NCBI GenBank assembly: GCA_003508835.1
Contig: PUFA01000209.1
Coordinates: forward strand, 1,157,001 to 1,221,000
Length of the DNA: 64,000 nt
DNA from: Eonycteris spelaea
Taxonomy: Eukaryota > Chordata > Mammalia > Chiroptera > Pteropodidae
Direction: 5' to 3'
The stretch's first letter is position 1. Each line of letters starts with the position of its first letter. This document shows positions 23,349 through 36,240 of the stretch, piece by piece. Under the pieces are notes generated by a model. The model did no database searches and had not been told where the DNA came from. It worked only from the letters and a program-made list of their open reading frames with translations. The position numbers were made by a program, and so were the translations under genes.

Positions 23349-23909
23349 CATTAAGTCCTCACTTAATAGGTTCTTGGAAACCTAAATGAAATGACATATA
23401 ATAAAAACCAATTTTACCACTGGCTAATTGATATAAACAAAAGTTAAGTTTCCATGGCATATTTTGGGTTACAAAAACATCACTAAACTTCTAAATAAAA
23501 CCCAAAACACTTCTAATATGAAACATGGAATTAAATGTGAGCTATGCATAGATTTAAGAAAAAATTAATAAAAATAGGAAAATGATTTTCCCACCCAGTT
23601 TAGGGTCACAATGGCCAGAGCTCAGGTCATCAGCTAGCCACCCACCCTGGACAGGACGCCCTTGCAATGCAGGTATGCTCACACGCACCCACACTTAGAC
23701 AGGGACAGTGTAGACATGCCACTCACCTCACATGCACATCTTTGGAATGTGGGAGGAAACCCAGGTCCCCGGACAAAACCCACACAGACATGGAGAGAAC
23801 ACGCAGACTCCACATAGGCAGTGGTGCCAGCAGGGGATCAAATTTTTTTCCCTATCAATGTTACAATGAAATAACATTGAATGAAAAGATATTATTGGAG
23901 GACCTGCTG
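23349..23909 (+). mobile_element. Tigger-type non-autonomous DNA transposon (MER6-like), near complete
   Basis: The ends are inverted copies: ttaagtcctcacttaa at the left and ttggaggacctgctg at the right, with TA before the left end. Inside are ccaattttaccactggctaa, aaacatcactaaacttctaa, cccacccagtttagggtcac and catctttggaatgtgggagg, which I recognise as MER6-type. The right-hand duplicated TA has decayed to TG. At about 560 bases it is shorter than the family's roughly 860. It sits inside another repeat (23190-24300). Confidence 0.72.
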
Positions 23910-24113
23910 TGTGTGTGTATATCATTGTGGACTAAGGAGAAAGAGATAGGGGGTTAGAATTTAAAGGAAGATAAAGCAACGCAAAGGTGAATGAAAGAGT
24001 TCATGTTTAGTAAACAACTGTTTGTTGTGACATCTAGATATAACATGACATAGAGAGGACTTTGGTCAAAGGGCCTTGCTAGGTTCCTCCCTGTCTATTA
24101 GATCTAGTTCAGA

Positions 24114-24129
24114 TTAAACTATAGTTTAA
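24114..24129. repeat. 16-bp perfect palindrome
   Basis: ttaaactatagtttaa is its own reverse complement. It lies in the unidentified repeat that surrounds the MER6-like element. Confidence 0.9.
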
Positions 24130-24524
24130 ACTATCTGTGCTGCTAGTTCCAGCTCCTTCCCAGAACAGGCCTTCTATCTTAAATTCATTTAGGCAGTTAG
24201 AGGGAAGCTTAAAGGCTCTTCCAGAGTCTTCTGGACTTAAATAATCAATACCCAAAGAGGTGTACTTTGGGGTGGCAAACTCTGCTCCCCTTCAGCCTAT
24301 CTGTCCTCATTGTTGACTTGAGGCTTTCTAGTGTAGCACTTCATCATAGAGTGGGAGAGTTGCCTAGGGTAATGCAAATAAAGTTCTTAAGTCTCAGAAC
24401 CAAGTCTGCCACATGTGTTAAAAATTTCCAACCAAGTCTTAATTTATATGCTGGCATGCTTTGTTAAAGTTCTTGTTTCATTTCAACAACACAGAAACCT
24501 TACTTTTTACCCTTCCTCTTTGGA

Positions 24525-24563
24525 AAACAAAAAACAAACAAACAAACAAAAAAACCCAAAAAA
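24525..24563. repeat. (CAAA)n simple repeat
   Basis: Run of aaacaaacaaacaaac units with A-run interruptions. Confidence 0.88.
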
Positions 24564-24847
24564 TACACGACTGCGCTTTCCTAGCTTAGTAATATGCATA
24601 AGAAATTTAATTTATGCTTTATTAGGATATTTTAATGCGTTAAAACCTTCATTTTGATTTTTCTTTTAAACTAAATGTATTGTAGGAACTTGCTTTCTCA
24701 ATATTTGCTAGTTTCAACTAAACACAAAGCTCTGGAGAGGAAATTCAAGATAGTTAATTTTATTTAATCCTGGTTTGTGTGTATACTTGATACTGAGAAT
24801 AAAACAAAGATCAACTAATGAAATAAATATGAGGGGAAATCTTGTTT

Positions 24848-24879
24848 AAACAAACAAACAAACAAACAACAAAAAAAAC
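24848..24879. repeat. (CAAA)n simple repeat
   Basis: aaacaaacaaacaaacaaac followed by an A run. A second tract of the same type about 300 bases after the first. Confidence 0.88.
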
Positions 24880-25539
24880 CCTTACCATTTTTTAAAAATA
24901 TCACTATCTACCATACATAGGAAGTTAGTGTTTTCAAAAATTAAAGACAACTGACCATCTAAGTTTCCAACATCCTTGTAGGGCCTACCTCATCAAGAAT
25001 CAATGAAATCTGAATTACAATTGTCTTGGACAGAAGCTGTATTTCCAAATTATCTTGCAGTCACAGAAAGTATCTAATGTTAACCTAGCAAGTATATTGA
25101 GCAGATATGACATTTACTCCCCTATAATTACAAGGCATCACCAAGTAATTTTTTTTTGCACAATTGTTTATGACATCCCTTTCCTCTAGTGTCTCTTGAA
25201 GAATTTATTCTTTGATCTAATCTCTGAGAATTTAATTTCCTTTCCACTCAAAAGGTGTGGTTTAGGTGGAGTAATTTTAAGAGCTTCAAAGCAATAACTG
25301 GAAACTAAATGAGACCCGAAGAACCCAAGATGTTTTTCCCTGAGATTACTGCTTCTGGAGAGATAATTTGTTGAGGTGTTTCATGGCTGTGAGATAGCAT
25401 CATGACCTATAATTCCATTGATTCACCTTGGGGCAATTTACCTACCAGAAACTGACAGCTGACATTTTTTAATGCTGCATCAAGAACCAGAAATACTGCA
25501 TGGACTTCTTAAATGAGCTCTTGCCTTTAGAATCATTCC

Positions 25540-25830
25540 AAATCATGATCCACAGGGCAGTGAGAGTGAGTGCAACAAAGTAAATCAGTTACTCCTCTGC
25601 TTAAAACTCCCCAGTGGTTTCCTATGACAGGACAATTAAGTCTAACTCCTTAATAAGTCTTTCGTGGCCCTTACAGAAGAGATCCTGCTTTCTTCTCTAG
25701 CCTCAAATCTCATCCTTTGCAGGGTCATTTCCTTCAGTTCCTTGAACATCTTGTGTTGTTCTTTGCCTCAGCCATATGCACACAAATCTTTTTTCTAGGT
25801 ACTCACTACGTCCCCCTGTTGGTTGACCAG
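25540..25830 (+). mobile_element. L2 LINE fragment, sense
   Basis: cagttactcctctgcttaaa, then ctccccagtggtttcctatg and taactccttaataagtcttt, correspond to the L2 segment just before the gcctttgcac region. Confidence 0.7.
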
Positions 25831-26094
25831 CTTACTGCACATGTTCGGTATGCAGTGGAAATAGAAGAGGAAAGGTATTTGGGGGAAATGTTACATTAGA
25901 CTAAGCGAATTGAAAAAAAGACATCAAGTTTGTTTTCTTCTGTATCAACCTCTAATTTCTATATATACCTCTCATCATCTGAAGTCCTACCATCCTCAGC
26001 TACTTTGAGCTGTTGCTTACTGTTCCTGTTCTTAGCAAAGTAGTCTCTGAAAAATAATGTATGATTAATTGTATACTCCTCAGGTGAATTCACC

Positions 26095-26760
26095 GAGTTA
26101 AATATTATAAGGTGTTTATAATATATCAGGCTTTGTTCTAAGCACATGGAAATTATTAGTGAGCAATTAGGAAAGGTGCCAGCTCTCAATGAGCACACAC
26201 TCTAGTGGAAGAGACAGAAAAGGAACTATTAAATGATTAAATAAAGACCACTTTGGATAGAAGTTAGTAGGAAGAGAGGCCAGGTATTAGAGTGTTTCTA
26301 GGAAGAAGTGCCTAGTGTAGACCATGTGGTTCAAATGTTCTCTTCAAAGCTAAGAACTCAATGAGGGAGTAGCGCTGGCCCTAAGAAGACCAGGGGAAAT
26401 CATTTCAGGCAAAGGGGATGGCAGGTGCAAAGGCCCTAAAGTGAAAATTAACTTAGTGTTTTCAAGGAGTAGTAAGAAAGGCCAGAAAGACTGGAGCAGA
26501 GTTTGTAAGGAAACAGGAGACAAAGTCTGAGGGCTCAACCAGCAATGGTCCATGGCAGGGCTTTGCAGGCCTGGTAAGGGCTTCTTATTTTATTCCTAGT
26601 GTAAATGGAAGCCAGTAGAAGATTTTAAGTACATAAATAGTGTAATCTCATCTGGAATTGTGCAAATATGTTCTAGCTTTAATGTGGAGAGCACATTGAG
26701 GAAGAGCAGAAGTAGACAAAAGATGAGTTAGGGACTTCAGTTCATCTCATGTTAATGATG
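26095..26760 (-). mobile_element. L2 LINE fragment, antisense
   Basis: The same block order as the larger antisense L2: gctctcaatgagcacacact and ctagtggaagagacag near 26.2 kb, ggcaggtgcaaaggccctaa at 26.42 kb (reverse of the L2 gcctttgcacttgc motif), ggaagccagtagaagatttt near 26.61 kb. Confidence 0.7.
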
Positions 26761-27084
26761 ACAGTTCGGGTCAGTGAAACACTGATACAGGAGAGCATTG
26801 AAAGTACTATGTTACCAACTTGTTATATTTTTAAGATTTATCTTCATTGAGACACAAAAGTGATTTCTGCATTTAAAGGAATTTCAGAATTTGTGTAGGA
26901 GGTTTTAGGTTTTATTGGGAAAGGAGGAAGTTGAATCAACGTATGTGTTAAATGATAGGGAATTGGTTTAGAAGAGAGGAAAATATTGGAAAAGAGGACT
27001 CTTCATGTGAAATAGCTTTAATAATAAAGAGCATTTAGTGGGGAACAGAAGCCAGTGTGGCTTCCCTGAAATTATCCCCTAAGA

Positions 27085-27230
27085 TTCAGGAAAGTACTGG
27101 ATTTGGAATCAGAGTAACTGAATTGGAACCCTGGATTCATCCCTGTGATTGGCAGGTTTGCCTTCTCTGAGCCTTTTGGTTTGCTCATCTGTTAAACAAA
27201 ACAGTTCTACTCAGTGCTTGGTAACATTTT
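27085..27230 (+). mobile_element. MIR SINE, sense
   Basis: ctggatttggaatcagagta, ttggaaccctggattcatcc, ccttctctgagccttttggt, ttgctcatctgttaaacaaa: clear MIR order. Confidence 0.72.
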
Positions 27231-27305
27231 TTCCAGATGTAAAATTAATCAATTAATGGCTCTGTTAGTTATAATGATATCATTCGTACATTTATCTCTT
27301 CAGAG

Positions 27306-27345
27306 TAGATGGTATAGATGGTATAGATGGCTTTATAGATGGTAT
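27306..27345. repeat. 9-bp tandem repeat (tagatggta)
   Basis: tagatggta occurs at 27306, 27315 and 27336, with a variant copy at 27324. On the minus strand it encodes a chance Pro-Ser-Ile repeat. Confidence 0.85.
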
Positions 27346-27394
27346 TTTCATTGAATAATAGAGTTGAAAAATGTCTTCAATATCACAAAAATAT

Positions 27395-27545
27395 TTACTC
27401 ATATACTCATATTTGCTCATTTTATAGATGAGAAAACTGAAAGATAGGAGAAATGAACCAGACAAGGTTTTCTTATCCAATTAGTATGAGATGCACTCTG
27501 CAACCCAGATCACATGACTCCTGATTAACTACTCTCTACATTAAT
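27395..27545 (-). mobile_element. MIR SINE, antisense
   Basis: cattttatagatgagaaaac, tgaaagataggagaaatgaa, cagatcacatgactcctgat: antisense MIR. Confidence 0.65.
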
Positions 27546-27549
27546 CCCA

Positions 27550-29709
27550 TCAAACTTCTAATGAGTCCAGAGGATAATTATAATATATCTTAAATTCTTT
27601 CTTTGTTTCTCCTACATAGAAGCACTTATGAATGGGTTAGTTTGGTAAACTAAAGAACTCTTCTACAGCTCCTTACAAAATAGTGGAATTTTCCCTTGTA
27701 AATAATGTATAAAAATGTATTTTCAGAACTGTAGTGAGTAGGATGATTGAGCCAATAGCTTGTCCCACACATGGACCATTCAATAGAGATTTCCATTTGA
27801 GAATATTCAAAGACTCTGTTTACTTTCTTCTGGTACATGGAGTAAAGAAGATTAAGAGAGAGAAACTCATTCTATTAGTTACATTGCTTTTAATATAATG
27901 GAATTAAAGGATACATTTTATGAAGTAATTTTTGTAAAAAATGAAAATTACACACTCAAAAAGGAGTGAGCAGTTAGCCAAAGCCAATTAAAATCAGTTT
28001 TTTAAAAGTCTATATTTCACTTTCTTTAAAATTTTGACTTTTGTCCAGACACATTATCAGCACCTTCTTTGATCCACTATAATCCCCAAATGAGGCCTGA
28101 GGGATGCATAAATCTTTGCTCTGCTGCTAAAGATTCCTGCAAATTCTTTTTGATTATGGAAATGACTAAAGACAGATGGAAGTTCACAGTCTTAAGTGAA
28201 TAAATATAGCTTTTAAAACACTCTCTCTTTCAAATAATCAAAAGCACAAGTCAACATTACAGACAATATTTCAAGAATGAGAAATAAGAGTGGAGCTAAA
28301 AATTATACCAAGCTAAAAACAAAAATAAACAAGCTTAATTGAGGAACGATGTGTCCTGGACTGAAAGAGTAAAAATTATATTCCACAACCTCTCTGGGTC
28401 AGAGCAGGACTCTCACTTTTTCTTCAAAAGCTTTCTTATCTTTTCACTTGCAGCTCATTGGAGAACCCAGTCAGGCTTCATTGAGAGAGAGCTTTGGGAA
28501 ACTATAGCTGGAATTTTAGTTTGATATTTATAAGGAAAAAAAAAAAAGTTGACTTGGAAGTGGGATATACACTAAGCCAAGGGGAAAAACCCCTCAAATC
28601 AAATTCTTATTTAGAAATATATTATACATTTATAGCTTGTCAGGTTGTGTTAAATAGAATTATTGTTTTTACTGACTATGGAGGGAAAAAATGAGCATCC
28701 GAAGTGACTATGAGATTGTTTTCTCTCAATTCTTGATGATCCGACTAACAGCATTTGTACTCTCTGTAAATTTTTCTACATTTTGTGTTTGACACCCACT
28801 CTCAAGTTTTAGGGTTGCTTTTAGTGCTCGTTAAGAATACAAATACAAAAACGTACCTCAGATGTAGGTTTCTAGACTAAACAAGTCCACAATAATTGTT
28901 ACACATGCTTACTTTAGTATATAAAACCTCACAGTTCTGTGAAAACAAGCATAGTTATCACACTGTTAAAGCTGTTTCCCTTACGTGCTACCTCCTAGAA
29001 AGAATTGTTTTCTGCTCTGACTCTAATCCTTTACATCCTCAGGAGATGAATGTCCTGCCTGATCTAATAAACACACAATCTATTTATGACATAAAATTAC
29101 CTTTGTGCCTGTGTCTCAGTACCTGAAGCACATTTTCAATGCTACCATCTTGGAACCTGCTATTGGATTCAAATTCCATCTGACTATTATTGCCATTGGA
29201 ATAAATAACAGTGTTGCAAAAAGAAAATATCCAAATTGATTAAAATTTGGCAATGGCTTTCTTCTAAGTAGTAAGATACGCTGGTTAAGAGTTACTGCTC
29301 TGAACCTGTTTTAGCAACTCAATGTTCATCTCATGTGTGTCTTAAAGAGGAGGGATTGCTTCTCTTAAAAGTAGCCTTCTCTCATGATCTTGTGTACTCT
29401 ACCTTATGTGAAACTCTGAAATTGAGATGACTTTTTACAACCCATCTGAAATTTTATTAGTTTTATTTGGGCAGGGCGGGGGAGGGAGTTCATCACCATC
29501 TTCTGTGGTAAAAATGTGAATCTATGACTGAGGCAAGTGTCTGGAAGGAAATTGTAGTGAATGAATAGGTGCTTGCATCATATTTAAAAAACATTTCAAC
29601 ACTATAAGATTAATTGTAAAAAAAAAAAACAACAACAGAATTTTTCTTCTGCTTACTTTGTGATACACCATGTACCCTAGAATATAAAACGAATGAGTAT
29701 GGATGCTTG

Positions 29710-29768
<59 letters not shown>

Positions 29769-30238
29769 GATATAGATATGTGTGTAGGAGGTATGTGTGT
29801 TAATCCTAGAAAGTTTAGCATACATTTATTACATGAAATGTTGACTTCTGACTTATTTTAACGTTTGAAATGTTGTTAACTCATGACATGCTTTTCTTTG
29901 AGCTAAAACAGAATCATAAACTTGATCCCGCATAAAAGAGTTACAATAGATTGTTACAGAAAGAAATGGTGGGATTGAGGGTATGGATGAGATTAAAATA
30001 ATATATATGTACATTTCCTATGCATGTGGCAAGACTTGTGTAGCTTCATAATATTCTTTGCATCTTTCTAACCCTGATCATCTTGCATGGTATCCCATGT
30101 GGCTCTAAAAAGTTCAGTATAAAATCCTAACATGTCACTCCACCTGCATCAGTTTCGCAATTGCTAAAGCTTATCTTTACCTTCTTTGTGCTTCTTCACA
30201 TAGAGTAGAATCTGTCCTCTAGAATGTGCATCTCTCTG
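27550..30238. other. Unassigned intronic sequence before the PTCHD4 exon
   Basis: Contains A runs near 28540 and 29619 and the (GT)28 tract. No other exon, and no alternative promoter I can support. Confidence 0.45.
29712..29767. repeat. (GT)28 microsatellite
   Basis: 56 uninterrupted bases of alternating GT, complementary to the AC tract at 14978-15033 and about 0.5 kb before the PTCHD4 exon. The His-Thr open frames across it are spurious. Confidence 0.97.
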
Positions 30239-30809
<571 letters not shown>

Positions 30810-31489
30810 TGAATTCTCAGGTGGAAATCTGTTTTAATTTTTTAATTTTGCATTGGTGTGTCTATGAGATTATGTAAAATTTTATTTGGGTGGTGTTGTT
30901 TCACCTTATTGGGCTTTTTAGGAAATTATGGGCTGACCAAGCCATTTTCTCATTTATGTTGGAGAATTTAATGTTTTCAAAATATTTTAAAATTGCATGA
31001 TATTGTAATTCTCTACTCATCTTCTTCAAAAATTATAGGTCAAGGATTATGAGGTACAGATTTAAGGAGATCCAAAACCTTCAAATTTTCAAACAAAACT
31101 TTATGGTTTACATTTATGTGAATTAGCAAGTTGTTGATGATAAAGAGCAAATATCATGATGTGAAAATTCTGAGAACCACTGATATGTTCTAATCTCAAA
31201 GAGCTTTTTAATTAAACTTTATTAATTTATTACAAAGTTTTTGCAGAGAGTATATTCCATTTCCCCTCTATATAAACTAAAACTTTCCTGCTGCTACTTA
31301 AAAATGTGTCTTCTATTTTTTTCATCTCTGTTGAAAAAAAATTAGTGAGCATCTGAGCATCCTCAGTCAAGACATCCGTTCTTGTAAGTTTTCTCCCAGA
31401 TATACATAAATTGTCTTGCAAAAGAGAAGATCAAGTCTGGGAAAAGTGAGTGATGGCTCTGAAACAAAACTGATGGAGCATATCAGAAA

Positions 31490-31720
31490 AGAGATGATAA
31501 TGGTGATAACCACGGCGCTGCAAAAGAGTTCTGTCAGCTGTGATATAATTCCCTACATGTAGCGATTTGGAGGAAGAGCTGTAAAAATGGCCTGTACGTG
31601 GTGAACTGACATGAACGAGAGAGCTTTAGTTATAAAGTAATTGCTTTTTACTCCCCAGGTTAAAATCAGCTCTAAATTACATATTTATTATTAAATGAAA
31701 AAGACACAGGAACATGGTCA
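31490..31720. other. Single-copy block with regulatory-element texture
   Basis: Contains CpG-bearing accacggcgctgcaaaagag, tacatgtagcgatttgg and a downstream AT-rich stretch with several TAAT/ATTA cores. No repeat recognised, about 0.8 kb after the PTCHD4 exon. Candidate only. Confidence 0.25.
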
Positions 31721-31794
31721 GACAGTCTTCTAGGTGGTCTGGACCCTTTTTGTTTTCACCTTAACAGACATTTTCAAGAACACTGCAAAGTGGA

Positions 31795-31972
31795 TTCAAA
31801 CTTCTTTATCTGGAAATCCAACTTCATTGTGGCCCTGTTAAGTTAGTTCGTCTCATTAAGCCTCAGTTTCCTCTCATGTAAAATGAAGGTAATAAGTGAA
31901 CTATCTTCAAAGAATTGTTTTTTTAAATGTAATAGAATATACCTAAAGCTAATATACTCAATAAGTATAATC
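31795..31972 (+). mobile_element. MIR SINE, sense
   Basis: ttcgtctcattaagcctcag, tttcctctcatgtaaaatga, aggtaataagtgaactatct, ttcaaagaattg: MIR core and 3' part. Confidence 0.68.
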
Positions 31973-32814
31973 AAGTTTTAGTGGTTAATCTGGTGCTTGG
32001 TAAGTGAAGTAGATTTGATGAATAAGAAACAGTACTTAGCTTCAAGAAGTTGAAAGTCTTCCAAGATTTGCAAATCATCTTTAAATGCATGTTCATCTCA
32101 TTAACAAAATGTGTTTTCCTTTTTCTCAAAGTACCAAATGAAAAAAATTTTTCACTAGTGATGAGGATGAGTCTAGCTTTGAACCATTTATACTTGTTAT
32201 TTTGGGGAGGGGCTCAGTCCTTTGACTCGAAATAGTAAGATTCATAAGAATCATAAAGCATGACTACAAATGAAACATGACTCATTCAAGACTGACAAAT
32301 TAAATACTTTACAGCCTACTAGGGCTTTTTCTAAAACTGATGGCAATCCAATTAGGTAATGGAAAACTGTATCAGGAAAAGTTTATAACATACAGAATGT
32401 TACACGCCATACAAATAAGGAGAAAACTTGTCTCTAGTGATGCTGAATTGTAGCATAAGCCTTATAAAATCAGAATGTTGTTTTCATTCCTTAAAGAAAT
32501 AATAAGAACCCTGAAAGCCACAATGAGAGAAAAGTCTAGACCCTGTAGCACACACTTTTTACATTTTTCTCCTCTCTCAATGATCTTGACATCATAAATC
32601 AACTCTGGACAGTGTAGGTGCAGATCTAGGAAGCCCAGTGAATACTCTTTAGTATTCCTGCAATTCTAGTCCTTAAAATATTCTAAAAGGAAGTTTTCTG
32701 CTTTCTGAAACCTAACAAAAATAGACTATAAATATAAACTTATTTAAGAGAAGGAAGAGTTTTGTTGTTGTGCTTTATTTGTTTGTAAATTATTGTGATA
32801 GTAAAGATAGCAAG

Positions 32815-32990
32815 ATGAGAACTAGTGAAATGAAAAGAATACTCCACAAGGCTAGGACATCTGGGTTTTATCCCAGCTTTTCCACTAACTTTATAGATTT
32901 TACTTGGTAAGTTATGTGTAGTCTTTTTGTCCCTTTGTTCACATTCTTCACATATTAAATGAAGGATTTGGACTTTTCTGTCTTAAATTT
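32815..32990 (+). mobile_element. MIR SINE, sense
   Basis: aaggctaggacatctgggtt, ttatcccagcttttccacta, gttcacattcttcacatatt, aaatgaaggatttggac: MIR order from 5' part to core. Confidence 0.6.
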
Positions 32991-32994
32991 CAAA

Positions 32995-34265
32995 TATCCC
33001 ACAATATTATTAATTTCATTTCTCAATTGAAGTTAGAATTTTATCATTTTTTTATAAAGAAATGATACATTTAAGGTATTTATTGTCCTCAAACCTCTAA
33101 TCTTCATTCTCGTTTGTTGACTTCTAGTGTGTGTATATGTGCAAATGTATTCAGAACCTGACACACAAAGCTGTGAGACACAGAAAGCACACCATGATGA
33201 AGGTGGTGAGGTGGGATGTGATGCTAACAATAAGTTTAGTTTGGCCGATATATCTTCAGGTTATACACACAGTATTGGTTGAAACTAGTCCTTTGATGAA
33301 TTACAGTTTACACACTGTCAAAGCTGCATAATCCAAAGTTACTTGGGTATAAGGAAAAGAAGCCTAGATCTTTTGTGAACCTCTATTTCTATTCCTATCT
33401 CCCAATAAAGATTTCTTTGAGGTACTGAATATTCACTCTATTGTGCTCCAAGATTCAAACCATTCATCCTCTTTAGAACTTATCCCGAAGCCAGATGTGT
33501 TACTCTTCAGTCACCTTATTTTTGACCACCTAACTTCCTTCTATACTGCACTTGCTTATTCTTTTTTATGACCATTCATGCACTTAACATCCCCAATGTC
33601 ATTTCAGAGTCACATATACTATACTACCCCTCTATATCTTGCATTTTTTAAGCCTGTACTAATTTTTATATTTTTTTTCCTGGTGTTCTCATAGGTAAAT
33701 TTATGTTTGTTAAATTGTATGTTACAGATTTAGGTTTAGAAAAGAAAATGATTACAAGTGTATGTATTTTCTTTAAAAGAAATACCAGAAAGAGAAATCC
33801 AGACTTATAATAATTTTTTTAAAACCATGAGGTCATCTAAAATGACCCCATTTTGCTCCACACCTAATGTTCTTTCTCTATACAAGCACAAACCAATGCC
33901 ACTAATTTAATTTATAACCCTTTGTCAGCCTTTTTTTTTAAAAAATTCATTTGCTTTATGTGGATGTGTCTTTTCTTTCTGGAAGGAGAAGTGTAGCTAA
34001 TATTGTACACGGATGCCAAGCTGGTTCTCACTGTTTGTTGTTGATTGGTGGATACTTGCCAGGGACGTTAGTAGCCTTGGTTTTAGAGTTATTTTTGCTG
34101 TCCATCCTGAGTTTGTTTTATATTCCTGGAGTCTTACTTTAGCCAGTCAGCTCAATGGTAGTGGACACATGCAGATGACTTGTTTTTTTATTTGTTTGTT
34201 TTCTATATGAACCCAGAGTTTTCAGATATGAGACTTTCATTCATCAAATAAAACTGAGCTTCACA
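32995..34265. other. Unassigned intronic sequence
   Basis: No gene. 33430-33610 has a C/T-rich texture like a decayed LINE but no clear motif. Confidence 0.4.
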
Positions 34266-34269
34266 TTAA

Positions 34270-36240
34270 TTTATTATTAATTTATTCAAATTTATGAACT
34301 CCTACTGTATTTCAGGTATTTTGGGTTATAGAATAAAAGATATTGATCAAATCGTTGCCTACATGAATCTTACATTCTAAGCCTGCATAAGGGAAGCATC
34401 AGATAATAAGCAAATAAATATAAACTATGTTGTATTATTGATAAGCGATATAAAAATAAAAGTAAAGCAGAAAAAGGGGTAAATAGTATAAGTATTCAGA
34501 GAAAAGCTTTTCTAAAAAATAAAATAAAATTGAAGCAGAGAGCCGGATAAAGTGAAGATTAAGCCATGTGACAACATGAGAAAATAGTGTCGTTCACAAA
34601 GAGAACTGTACATGCAGAGGCTTTGAGATAGACTTTGTTTGGTGACGTTAAGGAAGAGCAAGAAAAGTAGTGTTTTTGGAGCAGAGTGGACAACTATCTT
34701 AGTATTATGGGATGATGTTAGGGAGGTACTGTAAAGCCAAGTCATGTAGGGCACCGAGAACTTAATACTGAAGCACTTCAAGACAGGAGAATGTGATTTG
34801 AATAATGTTTTAAAACATTTTGTAGCTACTTATTGTACCACCTTTGGCTACAATTTGGAAGTTTGTCTGCAATAGTGTAAGAATGGTTATAGGGAGACTA
34901 TGTAAGAGGTAATTGCAAAAATCTTCATGGAATATAATCATACAGTGGCAGTGGAAAAAAGGGATTAAACTCAGAATATATTTTGAAAATAGAATTGACA
35001 GGATTTGCTGAAGGACTGCTTACAGTTTGTAAGGAAAAAAAGAGTCAAGTGTGACCCCAAACTTTGAGGACTGAATAACTAATAGAAAGCAGTTGCCACT
35101 TACTGTCATGGGAAGATTGTGGGAGGAATAAGTTGTGGGAAAAAAATATCAAGAGTTTAGTTTTGTATCTGCTAAGTTAGAGATACTTATTAAGCATCTA
35201 AGTGGGAAAATATGGGGCTAGCTATATAAGACAGTTATGTAAATGAAGTTCAGAAGTAAAATCTTTAAGTTGGAACTGGAAATATAAATTTTGGATTCGC
35301 CATGGCATAGCTAATAATCAAAGACATGGAATTTGAAAGGATCAACTAGAAAGATAAATGCATATAGAAAATAGAGACAGTCTGAAATCTGAGATTAGGA
35401 CTATTCAATGCTTAGAGTTTGGGAAGATGAGGATGATTTTAGGAAATGACACTAAGAACGATCAGGCAGTGAGATAGCAGAAAACCAAAAAGAATATTGT
35501 CCCAGCAGTCAAGTAAAGAAGGTGTTTCATGCAGGAGCAAAGGATCAATTGTTCCAGAAGCTGCTAATATTTTGTGTCCCATGAGAAGTGAGAATTGGTC
35601 ATTTTATTTAACAATTTGAAGGTCATTGGTGACTTTGACAATATCCACTTTAGGAGAGTGATGAGAGTAATTTAAAGAGGTTCAAGGGAGCTTGGAGGAA
35701 GTAAAAACAGTGAATAACAGCGATAATTTTTTCAGGAGTTTTGCAATAAAGGGAAATAATAATGATTATATTATGATGGCAATGTGCAGTAAAGAAAGAA
35801 AGCTTCACTGTAAAACAGAGAGAGGAGGAAATCAAGGGGAGGGAATTGCAGAAGCAATATCACTGAGTAGGAAAGATGAGACTGTATTCAGAGCTCACGT
35901 AGAGTCATTGGCTTTATATAAGAGCACAAACGGCTCATTTACATTTAAGAAAAGGGAAGGCATAATATATGGACAGATCCAGATAGATTGGTACATGTGG
36001 GGGTGGGAACATGTGGAAATTATTTTCTGTGGCTTCAACTTTGTCAGTAAAATACGAAGCAAGTCATCAGCTGAGAATACATTTTGGGAAGGAGGTGTTG
36101 ATTTGAAGAAAGTGAGGGGAGTTTGAAAGAGTCACTTTTGAAAACTGAGGAATGAATTAAGGAAGAAATTTAGGAGAATAAGTAGGAAACAATAGGGTCC
36201 ACTTGAAGTTTGTGTTCATGAATTAAAAAAAGGAATCAGT
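34270..36240 (-). mobile_element. Long antisense L2 LINE copy reaching the reverse-transcriptase region
   Basis: The order of recognisable blocks follows L2 from its 3' end backwards: ctactgtatttcaggtattt and gaatcttacattctaagcc near 34.3 kb; aagccaagtcatgtagggca near 34.74 kb; gaattgacaggatttgctga near 35.0 kb; gtcaagtaaagaaggtgttt and tgaaggtcattggtgacttt near 35.5-35.6 kb (the reverse of the LDLSAAFDTVDH and NDLHVA regions of the L2 reverse transcriptase); gggaacatgtggaaattatt near 36.0 kb. At about 2 kb it is one of the longer L2 copies to expect. All frames are broken. The plus-strand open frame at 35692-36126 is an antisense artefact. Confidence 0.75.

Larger units (their letters stand above)
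23190..24300. repeat. Unidentified older interspersed repeat (possibly LTR) split by the MER6-like element
   Basis: The sequences on both sides of the Tigger insertion (23190-23348 and 23910-24300) look like one repeat unit I have seen in mammalian introns, with blocks such as ctccctgtctattagatcta, ccagctccttcccagaacag and catttaggcagttagaggga. I cannot assign a family. The joint at the TA target would restore a continuous sequence. Confidence 0.35.
24300..25535. other. Unassigned intronic sequence
   Basis: Two CAAA simple repeats. Otherwise nothing recognised. Confidence 0.45.

Noticed and set aside
29522..29825. His/Thr-repeat proteins on the minus strand
   Set aside because: Translation of the (GT)28 microsatellite.
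35692..36126. 144-codon open frame on the plus strand
   Set aside because: It lies wholly within the antisense L2 copy, and its product matches no protein family. It is a chance frame.
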